Source of the DNA: Gordionus sp. m RMFG-2023
Lineage: Eukaryota; Nematomorpha; Gordioida; Chordodea; Parachordodidae
Assembly (NCBI RefSeq): GCF_954871325.1
Contig: NC_088777.1
Coordinates: 20,933,366-20,997,365, forward strand
Length of the DNA stretch: 64,000 bases
Direction of reading: 5' to 3'
Position numbers and translations under genes: made by a program. The stretch's first letter is position 1; every line of letters starts with the position of its first letter. The notes below the pieces were generated by a model. That model was given only the letters and a program-made list of their open reading frames with translations, had not been told where the DNA came from and ran no database searches. Of this stretch, positions 11,578-24,682 are shown in pieces.

Positions 11578-13994
11578 CATCATTATTATATTAATCGTTA
11601 TTGTTATTTAAAAATACATTTGATATTTCTAAGAGAACATCGTATTCAAGTCTAGATCTGAAAGATGGTCTGTGTCCTGACTGGTCACTTTTTACTAAAA
11701 TTTTAAATAACTTCTTTGAATAGTGTTTTTTAGATTGGATATTTAATTAAGCATATTTTAAAGCACCCCTTATGTCAGAATCTACAATTATCTACTACAT
11801 GATTTTTTTTATGTCTGACAAATTTTTCAGAGAGACCCTAAAATATAATAGCATTCTTATAATATGCCGATTTAGGATAGAAATGTTTCATATCCCTCAG
11901 CTATTTAAAAAAAATATTCTGATAGAATGTGTTTTTGAGATGAAAATGAAAATAATGTCATCCCAAGTTGTTATGTTTTATTAAAATATTAACAGTAAAT
12001 TAATTATAAAATGTATATTTTATATATGAAAGTTTAAACCTAGTATTTAGGAATTATAATCATATCCTGTGTCAATTACTGTAGGAGGTATTAGCCCCTA
12101 ATCCTTTATTAACCTAGGGATTAGTAAAACCAGGGCTGATCAAATATCATAATAGGATATGAAATCCATGGTGATTTGGAATCTCCCAATTTTATATAAT
12201 TTACTGTGGGCGATTAAATTATAAAAATCTCATTTTCCACGAAAATTAATTCCAGTATCTCTATACTACCAACCCTATAAATTTCAGAGAATTTTTGCCA
12301 TAAAATTATGTGTATTTTTTAATAAGAAAAAAACGGATATAAAGTAAAATTATTTCAATAGTTCTAGGGCAACATTGTCTGAAACACGATGTGGGTGCTC
12401 TATATATGTTGGAATACATTTTTAGTAAAATCTGGTTTTCAGATTGAAAAATGTACACTCTACATGTTAAAATAAATTTCCGGTAAAATCTGGGTTTTCA
12501 GATTCAAAAAAAATTTTAAATCCCAATGAATTAATCATATAAAATTGGTATATTATTAATTTTATAATAATATAAATTGAAATCAATTCCATATGATATT
12601 GCAATAAAGTTAGGAAAAAAATAAGGTAATATTTTAAATTAAACTTTTATATATTTTTTTAAAGTATAGATAATGTCATATAATATTTTTTATGTATAAT
12701 ATGTGTATTATTTTTTATACATATATCAATAAAATATTATGCATAAAGGAATACAAATACTAAACACTTGATTCGACTAGCCCCATCGATAATTCTATAA
12801 GCCCCAGGTTTAGAGTTTTGTTAAGGGAAAATAACCTGCTTAAACTAAAAGTGATTCTGCGAAAAAAGTAACAAATATTAGCATTTTGTGTAATTAGGGT
12901 TTGAGTAGATATGACAATTATTTACAGATCTATCATGATTTTGATCATCTCATACTTTTTATGCGAATCGAGCACACGAATTTTGTAATTATGTCAAGCA
13001 TATAGATATAAATTTAAAAATTGGCATGAACTATATAGTTATATTTTTTAAATACCATATAAAATGGGGTTTGATTATTGGTTAGGATGTGTTTTTTACC
13101 ATTTAAATATATATTCCTATTTGTTTCATATTTTTAACTTGTTCTCAATTAATTTTGTATTTTTAAAAAAATTATATGGCTAAAAATATGCCTTCCCTTA
13201 AAAAATGTTTATATCATATAAATTATTCAATAAAAATGCATAAAATTTCCAGAAATATAATCTATCATAAAATAGGAGCCTACTTAAAAAGCATATCAAA
13301 ATATCGACAGGTTTATTTGTTGTAACAATATAAAAATTCATGGAGCTCGCTGTCTCCCACTATAACGCTCAAAGATTAAGAAAAATTTCCAAATAATTTT
13401 TTATAATTATTTATCAAATGGTAATTTTAAAGAATTTCTGAGTGATAATCAGTATTTGCAATTCTAATATAATTACAATCGATGGCGTATTATTGGATAT
13501 TTTTAAGCCCTTTGAAGGACTTTGGCCAGATTACATTTTTTAAAATATAATTTTGGTCCTTTTTTTCGCAAAAATTTATATATATAATCATTTATCTAAA
13601 AAAATTATTAACTATACTTATTTTTTAATGATGCTTCTAAGGAAATTAATGAACTTTTTAAATGGAAGGGGAATGCTGGGAAAATTTTTTATTAGCTAAA
13701 AAGGATATTTACCAAACTGGCAAATTTGCAAAAGGGAGGACCCCCTCTCTGGTTAGGCTAATGGTTGCAATTATACATTGGTGAATATTATTTAAAATAA
13801 GTGATAAAAGCTTATAGAGTTTTATTTAATTTAGATATTCTATTTTAACAAATAAATTATATAGATTAAAATTAATGTATACAAAAACTCCAAAATAATA
13901 AAACAAGATTAAAGAGGAAATTTCTGCGATTAGAAAAATTCAAATTGATATAAATTTTAATTTAATTTTTTTAAATAATATCTATTGTTTTAAA
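11578..13994. other. A+T-rich stretch, no gene seen
   Basis: At 12380-12505 a block with the words ACATTTTTAGTAAAATCTGG and TTTTCAGATT is repeated twice in tandem. A plus-strand frame at 11772-11984 has no similarity I recognise. Nothing else stands out. Confidence 0.4.
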
Positions 13995-14735
13995 TTATTC
14001 ACCTAAGTGTGGTTTACCTGGCCCGCATAAACTGCTACATTTTTGCGCCCTAGATAATAAAAAATCAGCACTTGATAATGACTTGGCTTGTTTATGAATA
14101 GCAGTAGATTTCGTTTTTTTGATAGTTTTGAACCCAATCTTCGGTGTAATAGGTCCCATATTTGCTGTTATAAATTCGCTTTTGCATTTATCTAACAGAT
14201 TTACACGATGGTCATTAAACCCTTTAAAATCAGACATATGTAGCTTTGTTATATTTTGCGGCAATTGATATCTGTGATGTGAGTTATTTAAATTGTGTAT
14301 CGATTTATTAAATGTAGTATCAATCGACGGAGTTTGGGGTGAGTAAAAGTTTTGCCACACCTTTAATGCCGAATCATCCATATTTTGATGAGGAAGAGAC
14401 TTTATATTGGTATGGTTATAATAATTGTTGTAAATATGGGAGTGATGATGTTGATAAATCAAGCTAATTCGTTCCTTTGTACCAAAGCTCCAAGAATTTA
14501 TAGATTCTTCGTTAGCTCGGTTCACATTACATGTGGCTTCAAAATCGAAACCATCTAAATTTCTATCGATCAAATTATTTAATTTATTTGGCTCATTTTC
14601 GTAATCTTCTATTCGTGTAGCATTACTAAAAGGATTTTTGCCACAATCTTCTGTAAAGTAAGGATTTGTTGAATTGGTCTGGCTTATCAAACTAGGCAGT
14701 GGGAACAAATGATGCATTAAAACAAAAATCTAATT
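13995..14735 (-). CDS. Unrecognised host protein or large exon, about 240 residues
   Basis: A long minus-strand frame is open from an acceptor-like site (TTTTTTCAAATTAG, ending at 14736) to a stop at 13995. An internal ATG lies at 14717. The product is hydrophilic, rich in Asn, His, Ser and Lys, with a HHHSH stretch and a basic C-terminal end (KIGFKTIKKTK). It is markedly less A+T-rich than its flanks, which supports coding. Two good donor sites, CCAG|GTAAAC and TTAG|GTGAAT, lie just before the stop, so it may be an internal exon and not a complete gene. I see no signal peptide, membrane segment or known domain. Neighbouring exons were not identified. It could be a disordered regulatory protein; no function is assigned. 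Confidence 0.55.
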
Positions 14736-15750
14736 TGAAAAAAATTTATTCACCTCCTTTTTTTTAAATTTAAATTACTTTAAAATTTGCTTCGCCCAAT
14801 TTTATTGCTTAGTTAAAATTTAATATATTTTTTTTTAAATATAAAATAAAGGTGTTATATAACTTTTTCCAATGATAGGTGAGAAAAATCACAAATAAAT
14901 TTGTCTTTGTCATTTTTTATTAATAATAAATGACAATCATTTATTTTGTGACATTTAAATAAAAGGACAATATTTTAGAAAATATGTTATTATTATTTTA
15001 CCCATTTCCATAAATATAATTTATTCATTATTGAGATATTGTGTATTGCATTTTTTTTCCTAATTTTAATAATATTTAATCTTATTTTAATTCATTTTTT
15101 ATATGAATTTTATAAATGAATATTCGCTTTTTCAGGTGACACTGGCAGTGATAATACTATAAAGCTAATTTTTTGCAATTTTTTTAAAATTAGAAATTAA
15201 AAGAAAGCAATTAAAAGCAATTACTAATTTTTACCATTATTTTAATTTAAAATCGGTTCCATTTTTTAACCAAAATATTGTACAAAACAAAATAAATATT
15301 ATGTTATCAATCACGAATTTTGGTTTATAACATTAATTAATTATATAGCTAATTAAATAATTTTTTATAGCATTTAAAAACGATTGCATCATTTGAATGT
15401 CTAAAGATATTTTTAAAAAAGTTTCTTGGCCTATTCCTATCTCACATAAAATAGGAATCAAATAATTAAATTATTCATATTCAAATTGAATAATTTAATA
15501 TTAGTACAAATAATAAAATCACTAAAAAAATTATTATAAAGTTTTGTAAAAGTCCTTTTCTTTTAAGATTAAAAAATATTAAAGTAGATAAAGATAAAAG
15601 TAAAGCTGTATTTATACATTTATATAGAAAAATCAATTAAAATCAACTTAAAAATATTATTTATGCATACTATTGAATAAATTTAATTTGAAATATTATT
15701 TTAAACAAATTAATAGTTTTAAAAATTTTAATTAATTTTTTATAATTTAA
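14736..15750. other. A+T-rich stretch, no gene seen
   Basis: I see poly(A)/poly(T) runs and no plausible coding segment. Confidence 0.4.
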
Positions 15751-15897
15751 ATGAAAGCAAGCTTTTATTTTCTGCCGGTTGAGTCTGAATTGCTGATTAC
15801 ACTTGAAATGCGAGAGGATATTAAGAAAACATCAGAGTTTTATTCTGATTATTTATCAGGATAGTATGAAAAGTTACTTTGTGATGTCGAATATTGG

Positions 15898-18267
15898 CAG
15901 TGGCCCCTACACTTTTTGAGCGAATGAAGCAGAATACCCGCATGAAAAGTACCCCCTTGAAAAGTATCCCCTCCCCCTTCGAAAAAATGATAATTATGTC
16001 ACCCATAAATTTCAAAAATAATTTTCATTGCATCAATTTTTAATATATAATATAAATAAAATGCAAAAAATATAACTTTATAAATATTATTTTAAAATTA
16101 ATAATTTAGATAAATTAGGGGAAGAGAAAGCGAAAGAATTTATAATTTCATCAATATTTAATTGTTTAAATAAAAAATTTTCCATTGATAATGGTTAAAT
16201 TATTGAGAAAAGAATCTTTCATGGTACTGCGCAGTCTTGTTTTAATTAATTTAATTTTACTCATGACTCTTTCGGCAGTGCATGAGGTTGTGGGAATGGT
16301 TAATAAATATTTATATAAAATTCTTAAATTAGGGAAAGCAGAAAAATTTAAAAGTAAACAATAAGGTAAAATAAATGAATAGTTTTTCCAATCTGAATCG
16401 TAAGTCCCTGAATTATCATCATCATCAGAAGAAGCTAAATAATGTATTGGTAAAAATATTTAAATTAAGTAAATTTACAATTCTCAGAATCTGACAAATC
16501 TTTAGATTCTTGAACCTCTAGGTCATGAGTAATAATTACATTCCCCATTTTGGCCATCTTATAAATATTTCTAAACTTCAACATTTCTTCGAAAATTTGA
16601 CTTGAATTTAAATTGTAAAATTCACAGATATCCTCGATATCTTCTTTAATAATTGATTTTTCTGCCATTCCCTTTGGCGTAAAAAATGATGTTTGATGTA
16701 AAAATTTCATTGAATCATCATTAAATCTTTCGTTAAACTGCATAATAATTAAATCGAGTTCAGCATAAAACACACCTATTTTAAAGCTAAAAAAAATTTC
16801 TATATTTAATGATGAAAGTATATATACCTCTCCTTTTTGAATTGTAATGTTTGAAGTCTAGAACTTTCAAAATCAAAAGGTAGATTTCTCTCCTTCATAA
16901 AATCTTGCGCCTTTGAAAAAACATCCAAAAATTCAGTGTTATTATCTATTAGATTAAAAAATAATTAAGACAATAATTTATATTATACTTCTCAAATTAA
17001 TCAAACAATCTTTTGCCAATTGAATTTGATTTATCGCATACCCTATATCCTTCGAAATGGTTTGCAATTTTGTACAAGCCAAACTTGTTATCAACAATAT
17101 TTTATCCAAAACACAAAGTGATAAGATAAAATCGAATTTTTCTATTCTAAAGACTATAGCACTAGCCATAGTGGAAGTGGCAGGATCTTCAGAATCCTTT
17201 AAATTTGTTAAATCTGCCCTCAAGGCATCATAAAGTTAAAAAAAATTTACAATAGCTTTATATGACGATAGCCATCTTCTAAATAAAAAAAACATTTAAA
17301 ATTTAAATAAATAAGGAACTATTACCGAGTGGTATTCTTGACGCGTAGAAATCGTTGCGATTTTTTCAGATCATTACACTGAAATTTTTTGAGTACCTCA
17401 TATCTTTTTACACCATTAAAATAGACATAAATCTCATCTAGTATTCCTAGAACATTTCGAAGTTCTTTAATTGATTGGCATAATTGAACAACGATTAAAT
17501 TTAATCGATGACAATAACACCAAATAAAAGCTGCCTTTGGCGCCTCTGCTCTAATCAAGGCTTGCACACCATTGATTCTTCCACTCATGTTTGAGGCGCC
17601 ATCATAACTTTGCCCAACTAGATATTCAAGGGGTAAATTCATCGAGCCAAGTTTGGATATTATATTATGCTTTATATCGAGACCTGTGGTATTTCCCGTA
17701 CAATATATGTCAATCAGTCTTTCAACAGGCTTCTGCGTCTCACTATTTTCAACATATCTTACTATCAAAGCTATTGCTTCTGTTTTCGAAACATCGTATG
17801 TGCCATCAACTATGATTGAAAAGCACCTGTTAAATGTAATCTCATTTTGAATTTTTTTTATAACCATATTTTTCATGGCTTCAATGAGAATGTTTATGTT
17901 AGATAATAGGTTTGAATATAATTTCGTTTTTAATCCCTTATTTTTTTTATCCTTTTTTCTTTCTTCATTTTGCTGTATATACATTTTTAGTATAGGTTCA
18001 GAATCTGCAATAAGCTTAATAAGGGCCATCATATTGCCTTCTTGTTGCCTGTTCCCCCAGAAGGCTTGGTTGCGAGATATTAAATAAAATTTGCTAATAA
18101 ATATTAAGTGGTGGGGGGGGGGGTCTTATTATTACATTTATAAACCAGAAATCACATAATCATGATGGATGTAAAAAAAAAAATTTTAATTAAAAAAAAA
18201 AAGTACCCCCACTCAAATTTATTGAAGCAGTTGCTTCGGACCCCCCCCCCCGTTGTAGGGGCCCCTA
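15898..18267 (-). mobile_element. hAT transposon with perfect 8-bp target duplication
   Basis: Terminal inverted repeats are CAGTGGCCCCTAC at the left and, reversed, TAGGGGCCCCTAC at the right. AATATTGG flanks it exactly on both sides (15890-15897 and 18268-18275). The 8-bp duplication and the transposase type place it in the hAT superfamily. It carries a minus-strand transposase split by short introns. Long G and C tracts (about 18110 and 18241) lie near its 5' end. It is inserted in an older hAT of opposite orientation. A truncated relative lies at 9725-10365. Confidence 0.93.
16166..18085 (-). CDS. hAT transposase (DUF4371-like), split by introns
   Basis: The main part (18085-17322) begins AFWGNRQQEGN, typical of the start of the DUF4371 region. 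It carries SIIVDGTYDVSKTEAIAL and GQSYDGASNMSG, where hAT catalytic aspartates are expected, and then CYCHRLNLIVVQ. It ends at a donor site (ACTCG|GTAATA). Further pieces follow at 17223-16978 and 16773-16465. The C-terminal dimerisation region TIPTTSCTAERVMSKIKLI then KTRLRSTM lies at about 16300-16166, where the last acidic catalytic residue is the E of AERV. An N-terminal TTF or BED zinc finger is not found in the roughly 180 bases left before the element's end, so the copy probably lacks it. Exact intron borders between the later pieces are uncertain. Confidence 0.75.
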
Positions 18268-18535
18268 AATATTGGTATATACATCTTGAGAGAATAGAGT
18301 ACTCTTTGAGACCAAAAAAATGCTTTGCAGCCCCTTTTCATGTGTAATTGCACTTTAGATGCCCTGCCTAATATCAAAACATTGCTTTTTATTTTAGCTA
18401 CCTTACCGATTAGTACCTGCACTAATGAAAGGTCTTTTTCAACTTTAAAAGGGTTAAAAACCTATTTAAGAAATAGCGATGAAAACCGTTTAAATGGATT
18501 AGCCTTATTAAATATTTATAAGATTATTTAGATAA

Positions 18536-21500
18536 AAATTTGATTCTAGTTGAATTAGACAAATCTCAGAGAAAAGTAGACTTCTTGTTTATAAATTCAA
18601 ATCATAAAATTGCTATATGTTCATAGTCATAATTTCTTTTAATGCAAAACTCAATTATAATGAATTCTTCGTCATATATATCTATATATTTTTTATATTA
18701 TACTATTTTTAATAAAAGTATTTCATTTGCAATCAGAATTATTTATATTTTTTAACCATATAAGAATTACTTATATTTTATTGTAATTATATTTTTTTTT
18801 TACAATAAATTTTTAATATAATAATCTGTATAAAATTTCTACATTTTGAAATTTATTTATTTTATATTAAAATAAATATTAAATAAAGGGATGTTATAAA
18901 CTAAAGTATTATAATAATAAATAAAAATTATGAAATTCTCTGTAAAATTTTGTTATATGCAAAAATTTAATTAAAATAATTATTTTTAATATAGAATAAG
19001 ATATATTAAGTGATCATAAAAAATGGAAGGTTTGGGGGCAAATTTTTTTTCTTTCTATACCGAATGGATTGAATTAATTTACAATTGACTAAACATTGAT
19101 AAATTTTCAGAACAATACTCTCAGTCGCTTATTTTGTTATTAATATTTTTTTCATTTATGTTGGCTACTGTAGTGGTTAGACATTAATAAAGTATAAAAT
19201 ATTGGCAAATTTTTAAAACACCCCCCCCCCCCCCTTCCCTAGGAATAGATCCTGCCTAGGTCACTGATTGTAATCGCTATAATTTAAAATTTAATAAAAT
19301 TTTAATGATAAAAAAAGCTGTATAACCAAAATTCTTTTAAAAAAATGTAACCCAGTCTGCTTGCAATGCCTAAAGCCCTTTAATAAAATATATTGGGGGG
19401 GGGGGGGGGGTATATCCAAAATTGATTCCCACCTTTTTAATATCTAGCGAAGCCTACGTATTGCTGGCTGGCCTGATCTAAATTTTATTTTTATCATCCG
19501 TTGGTGACCAAGCATGTTTAACCAATGCAAGACCTGATTAAAATAATCTTAAATAGCCCAAACTTTTTCTAACTGTATGTTGAAAACCCTCTCAAAGATA
19601 TGTGCTTTTACAAGAGCGCCTTTACTTTAAATATGAATCTTGTTCATTGTAGCATTTCATAACTTTTGATTTTATAACAAACGTTATTTATTGTCCTATT
19701 CTATATGCAGAATGTGATAAATGCAGCCCAATGATAGAGTTAATTTCATGAAACTTCGTTAGGCTTTAATTTACATAAAAATATCTGCACACTTGGGAAT
19801 ATTATCCATTAATGTGAGTCCAATATTGGTATTTTTTTAGTAGAATATTTCCAATATGTTTTGAAGTTTCATATTCAGATCTGATTTTTTATAATATATA
19901 ATTTTTAAAATTTAAATAATTGACCATTAATAAACCTTTAAGGATTGATAGTTTGCGGGATTTAAGGATTTCACCCTTTTAAGCGGCATATTTGGTAGCT
20001 TTTTTCCATGGGCAGAATTTCATTTGGCGATACAGGTCTAACATTAACTCGCAGTTTTTAATTAAATTTGGCATTTAATTTTAAATAATCCAAAATATTT
20101 AATCTTTATTGCTGGCTAGGCCACTCGGTGGGAAAACTATTATAATATACAAAATGATATTATATTTTTTTTAATGAATGGCTCAGGTGGTTATAACTTA
20201 TATCAATAAACCTCAAGATCGGGATTCGAGCTGTTCAAGATCAATTTCATTTTTTTTTTGATGAAATGAATTTGATATTAATTATTTTGTAAAGTTCCGC
20301 CAGTGAAACAAAACTCCTTAACTTAGGGTTGCAAAATTTAATAATTGGCTCTTGAATAATACTATTAAAGCAAAGGTATCTTTTATATTTAGAAAACATA
20401 CAAAAACAGTGTCCTTTATATATTAAGTTGTTAACCGACTAGTGTTTGAAAAAAGTCGTTCTGAAAGAGACATTATATGTGACTTAAAAGTTAATCACGC
20501 CTTACTTTAATCAAACTAAAATATATTTTCAGTAGTGTTCTGACGAATTGGCTTGTAATAATAGTACCATTTTCCCTTGCCATATCGGTTAAAATTAATT
20601 AGGGAATTCATATTTGCTAAACCTTTTACTTTTCGAATTTATTTGCTTGTAAAAAAATTTTTAAAACACTTTTCCTAATGATTGATTTCTTTTTAGTAGT
20701 TTTTAATCATATTTTAAAATCTCATGTTAATGTTTTATTTTATTGTTTAACTTTATGTCGAACCCTACTTGCAGTTCATTAATTTCATTCTCTTTAATAT
20801 ATAGGGGATACTGGGGATAGTCATTCCGAGGCAGGTAATTTCTTCTCAAATCATTTTAAAACTAATAAAAAATTTTGAAATTTAAGCTATAAATGTATTT
20901 TAATAAGATGCTTCAATGGTTTTAAAAATGTTTCGCAGAAATAGGCTCATGAAAAGTTTTAAGTGCAAATTTTAATTTTAATACGTCCAAAAGTAACTTC
21001 TTAACTTTTTGTTTCTATTAATAAATTTTTATAGAAGTTAATCAGACCAAATAACAATTTTAAAGATATAAATTAATCTCAATTTTATCATGTATAAAAG
21101 ACAATATTTATTAATATCTTGAAATTAAATTTAATTAAATGTGAAGACCTAGAATAGCTTTTGGCGGGGTGTGTATTTGTCATTCTTAAGTAGGGATTTA
21201 TTTTTAATTAAAAGTCTTTATTTTTTGTAATTTATGACAGCTTTAAGTGACAACTTCTTCATGGCGATATATAATATGGTTGAACCTGGTCTGGTACATG
21301 TATCATATTTAATAAGGCATTTTCATTTATCTACTTAAGATAAACATTTTTATATAAAAAAAATCTAAAAATAAAGAAGCGCTATAATACGCACCTAGGC
21401 TCCCTTAAAAATCTTGGTCTCGTTAACTTCCATTAAGATAAAAATATACTATCAGCAATAATTCACCTGCTATTTAAATTGGATTGGCCCTGGATAAAAT

Positions 21501-21814
21501 TAGAGGTAAACAAAGGAAGAATGATAGAACTTATTTATCTAACACACATGCCAGAATCTGATAAAGATAATTTTTTTTGCCCGCACATGTTCGGGCTTCT
21601 CCATTGATTATAATTACGCGGATAATTTCAACCTTTGTCAAATTCTATATTGATCTATTTATCTTTGTGCTGCAAACATACGTTAGTTTTATTAGCATCA
21701 TTGATTAATACTGGATACATATTTGTTGCCTATGTTATGTGGAGTATTTTAAATACTTTGTTCAATCATATTGCAACAAGAATTTCAGTGCAAGGTAATT
21801 ATATTCATTGGGAG
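18536..21814. other. Intergenic stretch with poly(C)/poly(G) tracts and transposon ends
   Basis: No gene is seen. A C15 run at about 19218 is followed by GATCCTGCCTAGGTCACTG, which reversed (CAGTGACCTAGGCAGGATC) resembles a hAT end. A long G run starts at about 19396. The partner ends were not found. A+T-rich DNA fills the rest. Confidence 0.4.
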
Positions 21815-22030
21815 TAGTGTTGTAAATAGCAAACTCGAGCCATAAGACTTAGTCGATAAATAGCATAAGTGTAAAAGTTACTAGGAACTAAAGTCAGCTT
21901 TAATCGAGCTAGGTTTCAGAGAAAATAATGAATATTATCGAGACCTATTATTTAATAATCACGAAAAGAACATATATTTTTTAAATATGTACCCAAGGTA
22001 AATCAACAAGGATATGCATTTTGCAACTCT
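21815..22030. mobile_element. MITE, TAGTGTTG family
   Basis: The left end TAGTGTTGTAAATAGC and the reversed right end AGAGTTGCAAAATGC pair roughly. The flanks ATTGGGAG (21807-21814) and ATTTGGAG (22031-22038) agree at seven of eight positions, fitting a hAT duplication. It has no coding capacity. Confidence 0.65.
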
Positions 22031-22140
22031 ATTTGGAGAATTTATTTTGATATTGGCAATGCCGATCTTCAGGATTTTAAAATAATCCGCTTTCGAAGGA
22101 ATACTATTATGCCTTTTGATGAGTTAGTTATTATGTTTTC

Positions 22141-22503
22141 TAGTGATATAATATTTTTTAGGCCTGTCCAAAATTTTATGAATTTCATTATGAGCTTTAA
22201 AGGGGTGCAATGGGAGGGTTTTATTTCAACCCGATAGTATGTCCACCTGTTTTAAAAAGTTTTAACCTCATCCATGGTCTTAAAAATATTTGATTGGTTT
22301 GGCCCTATTTTTTAATGTTTACTTAACTTATAAAATATCCAACATCATGAAATAAATTTTTTTTAAAATAATTATAAGCTAATTATGTTCATTTCGTCTG
22401 GAAAATATTTTAGATTCACGCGCCCCGTTTATTATTTTAAAATAATTTTAACCTGCTCATTCAATATTTAAATTATTTTTAAACCGCCTATTGCAGATCT
22501 CTA
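22141..22503. mobile_element. MITE, TAGTGATCTGC family, probable
   Basis: The right end is TTGCAGATCTCTA, a strong family mark. The left end, TAGTGATATAATATTTTTTA then GGCCTGTCC, is decayed. Flanks ATGTTTTC and ATGGGTAC share five of eight bases. Confidence 0.5.
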
Positions 22504-23692
22504 ATGGGTACTCTAGTTTTTAGTTTATTCTGCGCTTATTCATGCCAGGTTTTAGAGTACAATTTATTCAAATGAACTTTCGTTTGTTTTCCACCTTCTA
22601 AGCTCATTATTTAATCTGGGGGTTAAGAAGGGGTAAAAGTGAGACTGAAAGTTAAGTCCCTAAAAATTTACTTTATAATTTAGGTTCACGGGTCCAATTT
22701 GAAAATCCTGGATATGCTACTAATTATCAGACTATTGTCATATATTGAGAATGTATAAGGTGACGAATAGTAAAAAAAGAGGATATTCGAACAAAATTTT
22801 TAGACCTACATATTCATTAAATAACACTTTCTATGTAAATTTTTAATATATTTTTTTTAATGGTAAAATTTTTTATTTATCTATAAAAAGACATAAAAGT
22901 ATCCAATTAAACTATAATATAATATTATTAAAACTCATTCTATAAAAACGGAGGTGGTACTACAAGTTTCCAAAAAACATCAATAATTATATTTTATAAT
23001 TTGTATATTTTGTTTTAAAAAATAATCTTTTTTGGATACTTATGTAAGGGCTCTTATTTTAAAAAATGCAATTTGTAAATTTCGAATTATTTATTGTTTT
23101 TTTTTCTCTGCTATATCAACAGGGTCAGAATTTACATTTTCTGGGAATGAAGATACGCATTGAGTCCCATTAAGGATTTACTTAAAGAGAAAGGCACAAA
23201 AGTTATCTAATGATAAATTATCAGGCTCCAGAATGTTTGGTATTCGGGCCCACGTAAGAGAAAGGCTAATAATTGAATTAATCATTGCGTGTCTTGCATG
23301 TCTTGACTATACATACAATTAAACCATGTATCCCTTTGAAATCTGTTACATCCAATTCGATGGCTTAATTGTCCATCTGATAAGAGGTTACCTAGGTTAC
23401 GACTTCGTAATGCTTCCAACCAATCATAACTACTAGTTAGTTGAATATATTCCAAAATGGGTTTGATGAGAGTATTTTAAATTTTTTTTAATTTATCAAA
23501 AATTGATTGATGTGCTAAAACCGTGGGTAAAAGAGCTTCAGGTTTTTTTGCGGTGTATAAAGAAAATATGATATATGATTTTATATTACAGTGTTAACCA
23601 GATTTGCTGGAAAACATTTCCATATTTTTTAATTTATTTGAAAATAAAATTATTTGACTTGTAAAATATTGTTAAAATAACATATTCATATT
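22504..23692. other. A+T-rich stretch, no gene seen
   Basis: I see no coding segment. Around 23130-23440 base composition is a little more even, but no frame stays open or resembles a known protein. Confidence 0.4.
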
Positions 23693-23998
23693 AGTGATCT
23701 GCATCGGGCCTAATTTTTCAAGCCTGGCCCGAAATTTTTTTAAAAAAGTTTTAACGGCCCCGAATTTATTAATATAGAAATGAATTCTTCTCAAATATTA
23801 TAAATACTCAAAATAAAAGATATATCACATATTTTTATTTTACATAAAAAATTCAACATATAATTGATAAATTTATATATATTTAAAAAAATTTCTAAGG
23901 CCCGACCCGACCTTCCCGAATTTTTTAAAAAATGTTGGACCCGACCCAGTCTGAACCCGATTTTTTTTTAAAAAAGGGCCCACTTTTGCAGATCTCTA
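23693..23998. mobile_element. MITE, TAGTGATCTGC family, perfect 8-bp duplication
   Basis: The left end is TAGTGATCTGCATCGGGCC. The right end reversed is TAGAGATCTGCAAAAGTGGG then CCC. ATTCATAT flanks it exactly on both sides (23685-23692 and 23999-24006). GGCCCG/CGGGCC words repeat inside. The 306-base length and 8-bp duplication mark a non-autonomous hAT. Confidence 0.9.
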
Positions 23999-24462
23999 AT
24001 TCATATATTCTTATCAATTTTTACAAATTAAATAATTTTATTTTTACAAAGAATTAAAAAATATGGAAATGTTTTGAATTAAATCTGCACAACACTGTAT
24101 TTTAAATATGGATGAATTCAACTATAGTATTTGGTGTTAATTTAAAATATTGAATAAACTAGAAGAAAACTAAATAGTATCATCATTATTAATATATAAT
24201 TCTATTTTAGAGTTATCAAGAATATAATAATTGATTAAATACAAAGATTTATATAAGGATTAGAAAAACTATAAAGAATAATCGCTAAACATATTAAATA
24301 TAATTTGATTTAACTCTAGATCGGTAATAGTATTTTTCCAACATATAAAATTTTGCACAATCAAATTAGAAAATACTTTAATGGATAACTTTAAAGCTAA
24401 GTTCATAAGCAGAAATATAATTTTACAAATTTTGATTTGATGGATGAGTAAAATTCCTTGGG

Positions 24463-24674
24463 TAGTGTTGTTAAAAAGCCCGATTTTTAAAAACGGCTTG
24501 ATTAAGATCATAACCAAAATAATATTTTGTAAGCCTGGTGATTTTGCTCATAGGTGGCAGATAGGTTTGGGCTTCTACTTGCCAAATCTGAGGCTTACAC
24601 AATATTATTTTGGCTAAAATCTTGATCGGCCAGTTTTTAAAAATCAACCAAATTCGGACTTTTTAACAACACTA
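24463..24674. mobile_element. MITE, TAGTGTTG family, 212 bp
   Basis: Terminal inverted repeats are identical over TAGTGTTGTTAAAAAG. The flanks TCCTTGGG (24455-24462) and TCATTGGG (24675-24682) differ by one base. The ends match the transposase-bearing element at 41403, which could have mobilised it. Confidence 0.9.
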
Positions 24675-24682
24675 TCATTGGG

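Larger units (their letters stand above)
15751..18535 (+). pseudogene. Older hAT transposase relic interrupted by another hAT
   Basis: Two plus-strand pieces belong together by position and by the target duplication between them. The left piece (15751-15897) reads like the FYSDYL...CDVEYW part upstream of a hAT C-terminus. The right piece (18276-18535) carries the hAT dimerisation domain: NIKTLLFILATLPISTC, NERSFSTLKGLKTYLRNS, GLALLNIYK. This is the ZMYM1-like hAT pattern. The reading frame crosses the insertion point at EYW/YIHLE once the inserted element and one copy of its duplication are ignored. There are stops in the left piece and a frame change in the right piece. The 5' two thirds of the gene are not visible. 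Confidence 0.8.

Noticed and set aside
17591-18087. Plus-strand frames at 17591-17815, 17653-17850 and 17875-18087
   Set aside because: They are antisense to the hAT transposase on the minus strand.
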